From: Paracoccaceae bacterium
GTDB taxonomy: Bacteria > Pseudomonadota > Alphaproteobacteria > Rhodobacterales > Rhodobacteraceae
NCBI GenBank assembly: GCA_002400675.1
Contig: NVQY01000196.1
Span: 1-7,659, forward strand
Length of the DNA stretch: 7,659 bases
Reading direction: 5' to 3'
The notes under the pieces are model-generated. The model worked only from the letters and a program-made list of their open reading frames with translations, ran no database searches and was not told the DNA's origin. This document shows positions 1 to 5,220 of this stretch, one piece after another; position 1 is the first letter of the stretch; each line of letters begins with the position of its first letter. The translations under genes and the position numbers were made by a program.

Positions 1-1
1 C

Positions 2-667
2 CCGATTGTGGCGCTGGTGGGCTATACCAACGCCGGCAAATCAACGCTGTTCAACCGCCTGACCGGGGCGGATGTGATGGCGCAGGATATGTTGTTTGCC
101 ACGCTCGACCCGACCATGCGCCGGGTTGACCTGGACGACGGCCCCGAAGTGATCTTGTCCGACACGGTAGGGTTCATCTCGGACCTGCCAACCGAGTTGG
201 TCGCGGCCTTTCGCGCCACGCTGGAAGAGGTTCTTGGGGCCGACCTGATCGTGCATGTGCGCGACATCTCGCACGCCGATTCAGAGGCGCAGGCGCGCGA
301 CGTGGACACCATCCTGACCACGTTGGGCGTCGATTCTGACCGGTCCCGCATCGAGTTGTGGAACAAACTGGATCTGCTGGACCCGGAAGAGGCCGACGCC
401 GCACGCACCCGCGCAGAGCGTGACCCGCAGGTGTTTGCTATTTCCGCCCTGACCGGCGAAGGGCTGCCGGCGTTCCTTGATGAGGTCGGCAAGATTGTTC
501 AGGGCGCGCGGCATCAAGAGGTGCTGAGCCTCAGTTTTGCCCAAGGCAAACAACGCGCCTGGCTGTTTCAGCAGGACATCGTGCAAAGCGAGGTCCAGAC
601 CGAGGACGGGTTCGACATCACGGTCCTGTGGACCGCCCGGCAAGCGGCCCAATACCAAGCGCTATAG
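2..667 (+). CDS. hflX: GTPase HflX, C-terminal part (5' end outside the window)
   Basis: This is the last 221 residues of HflX, a cytoplasmic GTPase of the Obg-HflX group that binds the 50S subunit and splits or rescues stalled ribosomes. The reading frame is open from base 2, so the start and the N-terminal HflX domain lie upstream of the window; full-length family members have about 420-450 residues. Visible G-domain motifs (fragment numbering) are the P-loop GYTNAGKST at 7-15, the ATLDPT switch region at about 33-38, DTVGFI (G3) at 54-59, NKLD (G4) at 121-124 and SALTGEG (G5) at 148-154, followed by a short C-terminal domain. The motif set and DTVGFI in particular separate HflX from Era and Der. 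The gene ends with TAG, and an AT-rich inverted repeat starts 13 bp later. In many proteobacteria hflX follows hfq; that cannot be seen here. Confidence 0.96.
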   Translation, partial: PIVALVGYTNAGKSTLFNRLTGADVMAQDMLFATLDPTMRRVDLDDGPEVILSDTVGFISDLPTELVAAFRATLEEVLGADLIVHVRDISHADSEAQARDVDTILTTLGVDSDRSRIELWNKLDLLDPEEADAARTRAERDPQVFAISALTGEGLPAFLDEVGKIVQGARHQEVLSLSFAQGKQRAWLFQQDIVQSEVQTEDGFDITVLWTARQAAQYQAL

Positions 668-680
668 GCATAAAACAACG

Positions 681-707
681 CCAAAAAGTTTTAAGTAAAA
701 CTTTTGG
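681..707. terminator. AT-rich inverted repeat, probable bidirectional terminator
   Basis: The arms are ccaaaaagtttta and taaaacttttgg with a 2-nt centre; they pair completely apart from one extra A in the left arm. The repeat sits between the stop of hflX (+ strand, ends 667) and the stop of the DUF302 gene (- strand, ends 733), which converge on it. Each strand carries runs of T within and after the stem, so it could end transcripts from both sides. The stem is A/T-rich rather than G/C-rich, so it is not a textbook intrinsic terminator. It may equally be a dispersed repeat that serves as one. Confidence 0.6.
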
Positions 708-732
708 TTGCGCTTGGTTGCTGGCGGGTTTT

Positions 733-1320
733 CTAGAAATCACCCTCGGAGGCGCGTTCAAGGATGTCGAGCATGATGGATTTGACTTCCAGCGCTTCTT
801 TCAGCAACGCGTCCGGCAGGGTTTTGCCGCCGTAGATCATCATGTCCATGTCCAGAGTCGTGACCCACAGGTCGCCGTTTTCATCCTCGACCAGCGACAC
901 CCGGCACGGCAGGTAAGCGGCGTATGAGATGTCGTATTCCACCATCTTGGCCGCCGTCAGAGGGTTGCAATAGAGGTAGATCTTGAGCTTGCGCCACGGG
1001 GCACCGGTCATCGCTTCGACCTGTTCGCCCAAGGGCAGATCGCCGACGCCTTTGATGTTGCGGTCAATGGCGACTTGCTGGATCGACTGGTCCACGTCGT
1101 CAAAACTCAGGCCTTCGGCGACTTTCGCCTTCCAGACCGTCGCGGCGGCCGCGTTGCCGGTTTCCACCAGCCGGTCGGCCATGTTTTTGTAAGTGTCAAA
1201 GGCCTGCGGGTCAAAGCTGTCAAAGGCGGTTTTGTATTTGTACAAGGTCGGCCCGACCCAGATGGCCAGTGCCAGTGCCGCCACCCCGATCAGTGCCAAT
1301 AGTCCGGTAATCAGTCGCAT
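733..1320 (-). CDS. DUF302 domain protein with N-terminal membrane anchor
   Basis: A 195-residue protein. Residues 4-23 form an uncharged hydrophobic segment after Met-Arg and look like an uncleaved signal anchor or a signal peptide, placing the rest in the periplasm. The C-terminal part (about 110-195) has the DUF302 pattern: an IYLYCNPLTAAKM block at 114-126, a YLPCR block at 136-140, an acidic VEDENGDLW turn, a Met-rich DMDMMIYGG strand and a helical tail ending in GDF. Cys118 and Cys139 are the only cysteines and fall in the two most motif-like blocks, which would suit thiol or sulfur chemistry, but that is inference. The ATG start is supported by GGGGAG (1332-1327) 6 nt upstream. The gene converges with hflX and lies 79 bp downstream of the TPR gene on the same strand. 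DUF302 proteins have no agreed biochemical function. A possible redox-sensor operator overlaps the promoter (1351-1370). Confidence 0.88.
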   Translation of the reverse strand: MRLITGLLALIGVAALALAIWVGPTLYKYKTAFDSFDPQAFDTYKNMADRLVETGNAAAATVWKAKVAEGLSFDDVDQSIQQVAIDRNIKGVGDLPLGEQVEAMTGAPWRKLKIYLYCNPLTAAKMVEYDISYAAYLPCRVSLVEDENGDLWVTTLDMDMMIYGGKTLPDALLKEALEVKSIMLDILERASEGDF

Positions 1321-1350
1321 GTCTGTCTCCCCGCAGAACGATGTTTATAC

Positions 1351-1370
1351 ATATTAGGATACATGAATAT
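1351..1370. promoter_or_regulatory. Possible SqrR/BigR-type operator upstream of the DUF302 gene
   Basis: On the + strand the site reads atatta, 8 bases, gaatat. The persulfide-responsive ArsR-family repressors SqrR and BigR of alphaproteobacteria are reported to bind ATTC-N8-GAAT; this site has the correct spacing and one mismatch (ATTA for ATTC), and the match extends by two more symmetric bases on each side. Its centre is 40 bp upstream of the DUF302 start codon. On the - strand its inner half also gives TAATAT, a plausible -10 element, so a bound repressor would block transcription. AT-rich promoter sequence can give such matches by chance, so this is a hypothesis. Confidence 0.35.
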
Positions 1371-1373
1371 TCG

Positions 1374-1385
1374 ATTTGCGCAAAT
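1374..1385. repeat. 12-bp perfect palindrome between the TPR and DUF302 genes
   Basis: The sequence atttgcgcaaat is its own reverse complement. It lies 4 bp beyond the candidate operator at 1351-1370 on the side away from the DUF302 gene, and 14 bp after the TPR gene's stop. It could be a second protein-binding site in the DUF302 promoter (around the -35 region of a TAATAT -10) or a very short hairpin. There is no independent evidence of function. Confidence 0.3.
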
Positions 1386-1399
1386 GTTCAGTTTGATGC

Positions 1400-3076
1400 T
1401 TATGTTTTATCGGGTGACGCCGCCTGCATGGCCGCCTGAGCACAAAAGCATGACGCGCCTACGGCAGCGTCCGCACGCGCCAACGCCAGGTCCAGCCGTT
1501 GTTTGATCTGCACCCGCTCGACCACCTCGCTGCGTGCTTTAAGACAGTCGTGCAAGCCCTTGAGGGACCACACATTATCGGGATGCACCGTGGCGCGGCT
1601 TAGCTCGCCACCAAGGCCAAGGTCTTCGCGGTAGACCGCTTCGGCTTCGGCCACATGGCCCTGTTCCAACAGCAATGCACCCAGCGCGTGGCGCGTGGGT
1701 TGCATCCAGCCCCAGGGTTCGTCGTAGGGCAATCCGTCGTCCGCCGCTACCGAGGCGCGCAGGTGCGCGTAAGCCTGTGCGTAGTTGCCTTTGCGGTATT
1801 CAATCTCGCCGCGCAGCATTTGCGTCGCGATTTGCAGCAGGTCGACCACCTTGTTGTTATGCAGCAACCGCGTGTCCGGCACCCGGTCGCGGGCGGCCAG
1901 GAACACCTGTTCTTCGGCCTCGGCCTCGGGCACGCGCCCAAGGGCGGCAAAAGCCACCGCGCGGGCGTAATGGGTAGTGGCAGTCAGGGTGCAATAAAGG
2001 GTCTGATCCCGGGGTGGCTCCAGCGCAATCGCCTCGTCCCAGCGGCCAAACCGGATCAGGATATGCGGGGCCATGGCCATGTAGCTTTCAAAGTAGTCGG
2101 CCATTGGCGGGCTTTGCACCTGCAACATTTCCTCGGGTACAGTGTCGAACATACCTTGCAGAGCGGCGCGCGCCGGTTCGATCTGGCCCATGAACAGCGC
2201 GCCGTAGATGACAAAGTGATAATCATGCAGCCGGTAGCCGGAATAGATGTTGAACGCGCCTTCACGGGCGTAGTATTTCAGGTCGGCCTCTACCGCCTTT
2301 TGGTTCCAGAAAACCACGTTGTGGTAATGCCCGCACAGCACGTCGATATGGGTTGGCATATGCACCAGATGCCCCGCGTCCGGTACCAGCGTACGCAGCG
2401 CGTCGGCGGCCTTTAGCGCTTTTTCCGGGGTCGGCGACATCTCCATCAGGTGAATGTAGAGGTGCAGAAGACCGGGGTGGGTCATGGCCCCCTCCGCCGA
2501 GTTCAGCGCAGTTTCCAGCACCTCTTGGGCCTCCAGCGTTGGCGCGCCTTTGGCCGGGGTGCCGGCGGCCAGATCCCACATTTGCCATGGGCAAAGGTTC
2601 AGCAGGGATTCGGCGTAGACCGTGCGCAGATCAAGGTGGTCGGGATGGGCGGCAAAGGCGGCGCGCATGGCGTCGGCAAAATCATAGTCCCACGCGTGCA
2701 TGTCTGCCCCCAACCCACGTTTAGGGTAGCGGGCAGGCAGGGCGCGGATCAGCGCGGCCTCTACCGGGGACACCTGATCGACCAGCGCCAGCGCCGCCAG
2801 CGTCGCGTCATAGGCCAGTTCAAGTGCTGCGGCGCGGCCCGCCTCATCAAACAATTCCCACGGCATGTTGTAGTTCGGCCCGGTGGCATAGGCGATGCCC
2901 CAGTGGGCCATGGCGCAATCGGGGTCATGTTCCAGCGCAGTGTTAAAACAGACCGTCGCCTCTTTGTGGTTATAGGCGTAGGTCCAGATCAACCCGCGGT
3001 CGAACCAAAGCTGGGCCTTGGGCGAAGTGGTGGTGATCGGACAGGTGTGGCTGCCAAGGTCATAGAAATCGGCCAT
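1400..3076 (-). CDS. TPR repeat protein of unknown function with His clusters and a C-terminal CxC
   Basis: A 558-residue, probably cytoplasmic protein with no signal peptide or membrane segment. It is made almost entirely of helical pairs of TPR type: clear units are around residues 21-60 (FDRGL...A..CFNTALEHDPDCAMAHWGIA) and 458-487 (ALGALLLEQGHVAEAEAVYREDL). It resembles a family of long TPR proteins found in bacteria and fungi that has no assigned function. Potential ligand residues cluster: His200, 205 and 209; His236, 239 and 243; His250 and 252; His284 and 287; and Cys543/Cys545 in an ASCFC tail. This could be a metal site, which is inference. The frame is open upstream to 3187, but the ATG at 3076 is preferred because GGGGAA (3087-3082) lies 5 nt before it, the protein then begins like its family (MADFYDLG), and the upstream extension runs through the stem-loop after grxD. 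It lies 131 bp downstream of grxD and 79 bp upstream of the DUF302 gene, on the same strand. Confidence 0.85.
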   Translation of the reverse strand: MADFYDLGSHTCPITTTSPKAQLWFDRGLIWTYAYNHKEATVCFNTALEHDPDCAMAHWGIAYATGPNYNMPWELFDEAGRAAALELAYDATLAALALVDQVSPVEAALIRALPARYPKRGLGADMHAWDYDFADAMRAAFAAHPDHLDLRTVYAESLLNLCPWQMWDLAAGTPAKGAPTLEAQEVLETALNSAEGAMTHPGLLHLYIHLMEMSPTPEKALKAADALRTLVPDAGHLVHMPTHIDVLCGHYHNVVFWNQKAVEADLKYYAREGAFNIYSGYRLHDYHFVIYGALFMGQIEPARAALQGMFDTVPEEMLQVQSPPMADYFESYMAMAPHILIRFGRWDEAIALEPPRDQTLYCTLTATTHYARAVAFAALGRVPEAEAEEQVFLAARDRVPDTRLLHNNKVVDLLQIATQMLRGEIEYRKGNYAQAYAHLRASVAADDGLPYDEPWGWMQPTRHALGALLLEQGHVAEAEAVYREDLGLGGELSRATVHPDNVWSLKGLHDCLKARSEVVERVQIKQRLDLALARADAAVGASCFCAQAAMQAASPDKT

Positions 3077-3081
3077 GAGTG

Positions 3082-3087
3082 TTCCCC
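3082..3087 (-). promoter_or_regulatory. Ribosome binding site that decides the TPR gene start
   Basis: GGGGAA on the - strand, 5 nt before the ATG at 3076. The longer in-frame start at 3187 has no comparable purine-rich element and its first codons lie inside the stem-loop after grxD. Confidence 0.55.
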
Positions 3088-3148
3088 GTTGTTTGCCGAC
3101 ACGATAACGCAAGTCACCGCACACAAACAGAGGGCTTTGCAGGGGCGT

Positions 3149-3184
3149 AAAACGCAATCGCGCCAGCCCTTGGGCCAGCGCGAT
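3149..3184 (-). terminator. Strong stem-loop after grxD, probable intrinsic terminator
   Basis: Read on the - strand, the left arm ATCGCGCTGGCCC and right arm GGGCTGGCGCGAT (3184-3157) pair over 13 positions, two of them G-U, around a central AA; the innermost C-G pair probably opens to give a CAAG tetraloop. Four U residues follow at 3152-3149, after a 4-nt gap (TGCG). It begins 24 nt after the grxD stop, and a smaller stem-loop (3203-3189) lies between. The two wobble positions pair only as RNA from the - strand; on the + strand they would be A-C mismatches, so the structure is directed at the grxD transcript. The U run is short and displaced, so termination may be partial. Confidence 0.6.
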
Positions 3185-3188
3185 CAAT

Positions 3189-3203
3189 ACCGAAACAATC
3201 GGT
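3189..3203 (-). repeat. Small stem-loop just after the grxD stop
   Basis: On the - strand ACCGA and TCGGT pair around a 5-nt loop (TTGTT), starting 5 nt past the grxD TAA. It is weak alone but stands in tandem with the larger stem-loop at 3184-3157 and may help protect or end the grxD transcript. Confidence 0.35.
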
Positions 3204-3207
3204 CTAT

Positions 3208-3570
3208 TTAGGCGTTTGCGGCGCGGATCTTTTCGGCGGCGTCCTTGTCAAAGGTCACGCCACTGGCTTCGAACAATGTGTCCAACTCGCCCGACAGGGT
3301 CATTTCGGTGATGATGTCACAGCCACCGACAAATTCGCCTTTGACGTAAAGCTGCGGAACGGTTGGCCAGTCAGAGAATTCTTTGATGCCCTGACGGATT
3401 GCGTCATCGGCCAGAACATTCACATCGGCAAATTCCACGCCCATGTAGTTCAGCACACCGGCCACCTTGCTGGAAAACCCGCATTGCGGCATTTCCTTGG
3501 TGCCTTTCATGTAAAGCACCACGTCGCTGGCACCAATCTGTTCCTTGATCTGGGTTGCTGTATCGCTCAT
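3208..3570 (-). CDS. grxD: Monothiol glutaredoxin, CGFS type (Grx4/GrxD)
   Basis: A 120-residue cytoplasmic glutaredoxin with one thioredoxin fold. It carries the CGFS active site at 30-33 inside the class signature [13 protein letters not shown], with the conserved Lys at 22, the cis-Pro block WPTVPQLY at 69-75 and GGCD at 82-85. These residues bind glutathione and, in the dimer or with BolA, a [2Fe-2S] cluster. Family members pass Fe-S clusters to target proteins and take part in iron sensing rather than acting mainly as disulfide reductases. The length is typical of single-domain bacterial Grx4. The frame is open upstream to 3666, but the ATG at 3570 is preferred: the family starts there, AGGA is 9 nt before it, and the ATG overlaps the stop of the upstream small gene (ATGA). 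It is the last gene of the bolA cluster, followed by two stem-loops. Confidence 0.96.
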   Translation of the reverse strand: MSDTATQIKEQIGASDVVLYMKGTKEMPQCGFSSKVAGVLNYMGVEFADVNVLADDAIRQGIKEFSDWPTVPQLYVKGEFVGGCDIITEMTLSGELDTLFEASGVTFDKDAAEKIRAANA

Positions 3571-3860
3571 TTTATCTGTCCTTTTGCTGAGTCTGGCATC
3601 ATGGCCCTGGCGTACCCGTCGGGATCCTGGGCCACCTTCCAGCTTTTGCCGGAAATTGCGGTGCAACTGTACATGTAGGTTTTCACGTCCAGTTGGTAAT
3701 CTGCGTTGTCTGTGTTCGGCTTATTGGGGTCGTCATAGCGGCGGCGGTTTTGCGACAGGTGCGACAGGGGGCGGCGGTTGTTACGCTTGACCCATGCCTC
3801 GGCCATTGCCGCAAGTGCGATCAATGCGCCGATACTGCCGATGATCCACCAAACGCTCAT
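3567..3860 (-). CDS. Small single-pass membrane protein between bolA and grxD, function unknown
   Basis: A 97-residue protein I do not recognise. Residues 3-22 form a membrane segment ([20 protein letters not shown]), followed at once by a very basic stretch (about 25-41, with Lys, Arg and an RRR run) and a polar C-terminal domain of about 55 residues containing one cysteine in a YMYSCT motif. By the positive-inside rule the tail is probably cytoplasmic. That the gene is real is supported by its junctions: its ATG follows the bolA stop after a single base (TAAcATG), its TGA overlaps the grxD ATG as ATGA, and its third codon positions are mostly G or C. It has no clear Shine-Dalgarno sequence of its own, so it is probably translated by coupling to bolA, and its last codons contain the grxD ribosome binding site. 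The position suggests a role linked to BolA-GrxD, perhaps at the membrane; this is inference from context only. Confidence 0.72.
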   Translation of the reverse strand: MSVWWIIGSIGALIALAAMAEAWVKRNNRRPLSHLSQNRRRYDDPNKPNTDNADYQLDVKTYMYSCTAISGKSWKVAQDPDGYARAMMPDSAKGQIK

Positions 3861-3861
3861 G

Positions 3862-4098
3862 TTAGCCCGGTACTTTCGTGGTCAGGGCCAGCGCGTGCAA
3901 TTCGCCATTCGCGCCGTCCATCTTACCTTTGAGGGACGCATAGACCGCGCGTTGCTGTTGCACGCGGTTCTTGCCGCGAAAACTTTCGTCGGTGACTTCG
4001 GCAGAAAAATGCGTGCCGTCTTCGCCCATGACCGTGATCTCGGCGTCGGGAAAGCTTTGGCGGATCAGTGTTTCTATTTCCGTGGCGAGGATTGCCAT
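3862..4098 (-). CDS. bolA: BolA family protein (short, IbaG/BolA2-like)
   Basis: A 78-residue cytoplasmic protein covering a single BolA domain with the class II KH-like fold. Family marks are THFSAEV at 29-35, the SFRGKNRVQQQRAVYASL block at 39-56 and the C-terminal GELHALALTT at 65-74. His68 in the last motif corresponds to the invariant histidine that ligates the [2Fe-2S] cluster shared with a CGFS glutaredoxin, and the loop around residues 24-30 lacks the cysteine found in some subtypes. BolA-Grx4 heterodimers act in Fe-S cluster transfer and iron regulation; here the partner grxD is two genes downstream in the same operon. The start is set by AGGAG (4113-4109) 10 nt upstream, slightly long. 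The stop is one base from the next start. IbaG and BolA cannot be told apart with certainty by eye. Confidence 0.93.
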   Translation of the reverse strand: MAILATEIETLIRQSFPDAEITVMGEDGTHFSAEVTDESFRGKNRVQQQRAVYASLKGKMDGANGELHALALTTKVPG

Positions 4099-4137
4099 AT
4101 GTGTCGGTCTCCTGAGGGTCTGGAAGGTCTGCGGCTA

Positions 4138-4166
4138 GATGTAAGGTGTGGCTGGGCGTGGTGCAA
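4138..4166 (-). promoter_or_regulatory. Weak candidate promoter for bolA
   Basis: On the - strand TTGCAC (4166-4161) and TACATC (4143-4138) are separated by 17 bp, about 40 bp upstream of bolA. The -35 element is good and the -10 element poor (3 of 6 matches). It lies in the 69 bp gap after the sulfotransferase-like gene, where I see no terminator, so read-through from purL is also possible. Confidence 0.25.
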
Positions 4167-4167
4167 G

Positions 4168-5220
4168 TCAATGGCGCGATGGAATTGCACGCATTCGTTT
4201 GCCAAAGACTTTGGGCGGGTCTTGCATCTGGTGCAGGATCAGATCACCCCAGACCATGGTCTGCCGCAAGGTTTCCGGGCTGTGATGGATCTCGGCCTCA
4301 AGGCTCTGGGGGTGGGCGATCACACCGTCGGCGGCAGTTTCCAACGCGCGCTCAAAACAGGGGGGGGACGCCCAAGTTTGGTCCATGTTTTGCGCGTCCT
4401 CAAGGCAATGCGCGCGAATACGCTCGTACAGCGCGCGCGGCAGGCCCAGTTTTTCGCCCGTGCCGGTGGGCGCGCGCGCCTGCAACAACCGCCCAAAAAC
4501 CTTGCCAAAGGCAACACGGTTTTCGATCGGTACCTCGCCGGACTCGCAAAAGCGGCGTTGCAGCAGGCGCACAAGCGCCAGATCGGCAAGGCACAGCGAC
4601 ACATTAGGGTCTTGTTCACCGCCACGGGTGTATGCCCCGCCATTTAGAATGATCGACAGAAAATCGTCGCGCACGTCGCCATTTTTCAGCTGATCGCGGA
4701 TAAACGGGCGCACGATCAGGCGACCGGGAAACTGTTCGTGCCAGGCGTCCAGCCGTTTGGTATAGTTCAGGTGCCCCGTATCGATGAATCGGTCGAGAAA
4801 CTGCGCCATTGTGCCGGTGTCGTGGCTTAGTTTCAGGTTCTCGGCAAATTGCGACAAAACCCGTCCGGCGTGGGGGCGGATGTAGGCGATGACCTTAACG
4901 GTATCGGCGTACTCGGGCAGGTTTTCCTGCAGGGCGCGGGCGACTTTGGCCGGTTGGGAGAACTCAAACAGCTCGCTTGATAGTACCGCGACATCCCAGT
5001 CAGCGCTGGCCAGACGCCGGGCAATGGCCTGCCAGCGTGCCGGGTAAAGATCGGGCCGCGAACCTAGGCTGGTCTGTAGTTGCCCATGCGCGGCTTGGCC
5101 GGGATAGAACAGCCGCACATCCTGAGGCACCACATGCCCCCCCGCCAGCATGGTTTGGACCACGGTGGACCCGGTCTTGCAATCGCCAATATGCAGGAAC
5201 AGTTGCTGGCGCATGGTCAT
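4168..5220 (-). CDS. Sulfotransferase-like P-loop protein
   Basis: A 350-residue protein with no membrane segment. The N-terminus has a strand then [14 protein letters not shown] at 9-22, matching the 5'-phosphosulfate-binding loop of PAPS-dependent sulfotransferases (HIG..KTGTT/S..Q). A second block, [21 protein letters not shown] at 110-130, matches the 3'-phosphate-binding region (conserved Arg115 and Ser123). The rest is helical and poorly conserved, as usual for this family. The likely reaction is sulfate transfer from PAPS to an unknown acceptor, perhaps a polysaccharide or small molecule; the acceptor cannot be read from sequence. Its ATG overlaps the purL stop as ATGA, so it is probably translated with purL; a second in-frame ATG lies two codons in (5214). 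No functional link with purine synthesis is known to me. Bacterial proteins of this type are often annotated only as hypothetical. Confidence 0.68.
   Translation of the reverse strand: MTMRQQLFLHIGDCKTGSTVVQTMLAGGHVVPQDVRLFYPGQAAHGQLQTSLGSRPDLYPARWQAIARRLASADWDVAVLSSELFEFSQPAKVARALQENLPEYADTVKVIAYIRPHAGRVLSQFAENLKLSHDTGTMAQFLDRFIDTGHLNYTKRLDAWHEQFPGRLIVRPFIRDQLKNGDVRDDFLSIILNGGAYTRGGEQDPNVSLCLADLALVRLLQRRFCESGEVPIENRVAFGKVFGRLLQARAPTGTGEKLGLPRALYERIRAHCLEDAQNMDQTWASPPCFERALETAADGVIAHPQSLEAEIHHSPETLRQTMVWGDLILHQMQDPPKVFGKRMRAIPSRH

Noticed and set aside
3077..3187. 37-codon N-terminal extension of the TPR protein starting at 3187
   Set aside because: The extension runs through the stem-loop after grxD, lacks a good ribosome binding site, and the ATG at 3076 has GGGGAA at a proper distance.
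2450..3211. Long open frame on the + strand inside the TPR gene (253 codons)
   Set aside because: Antisense shadow: Gly/Arg/Gln-rich with no domain, while the - strand frame has clear TPR units.
3571..3666. 32-codon N-terminal extension of GrxD starting at 3666
   Set aside because: It overlaps the small membrane protein gene in another frame, is not expected for single-domain Grx4, and the ATG at 3570 has AGGA upstream and an ATGA junction.
3778..4647. Long open frame on the + strand across bolA and the sulfotransferase-like gene (289 codons)
   Set aside because: It is antisense to two well-supported genes and crosses their boundary; the product has no recognisable domain.
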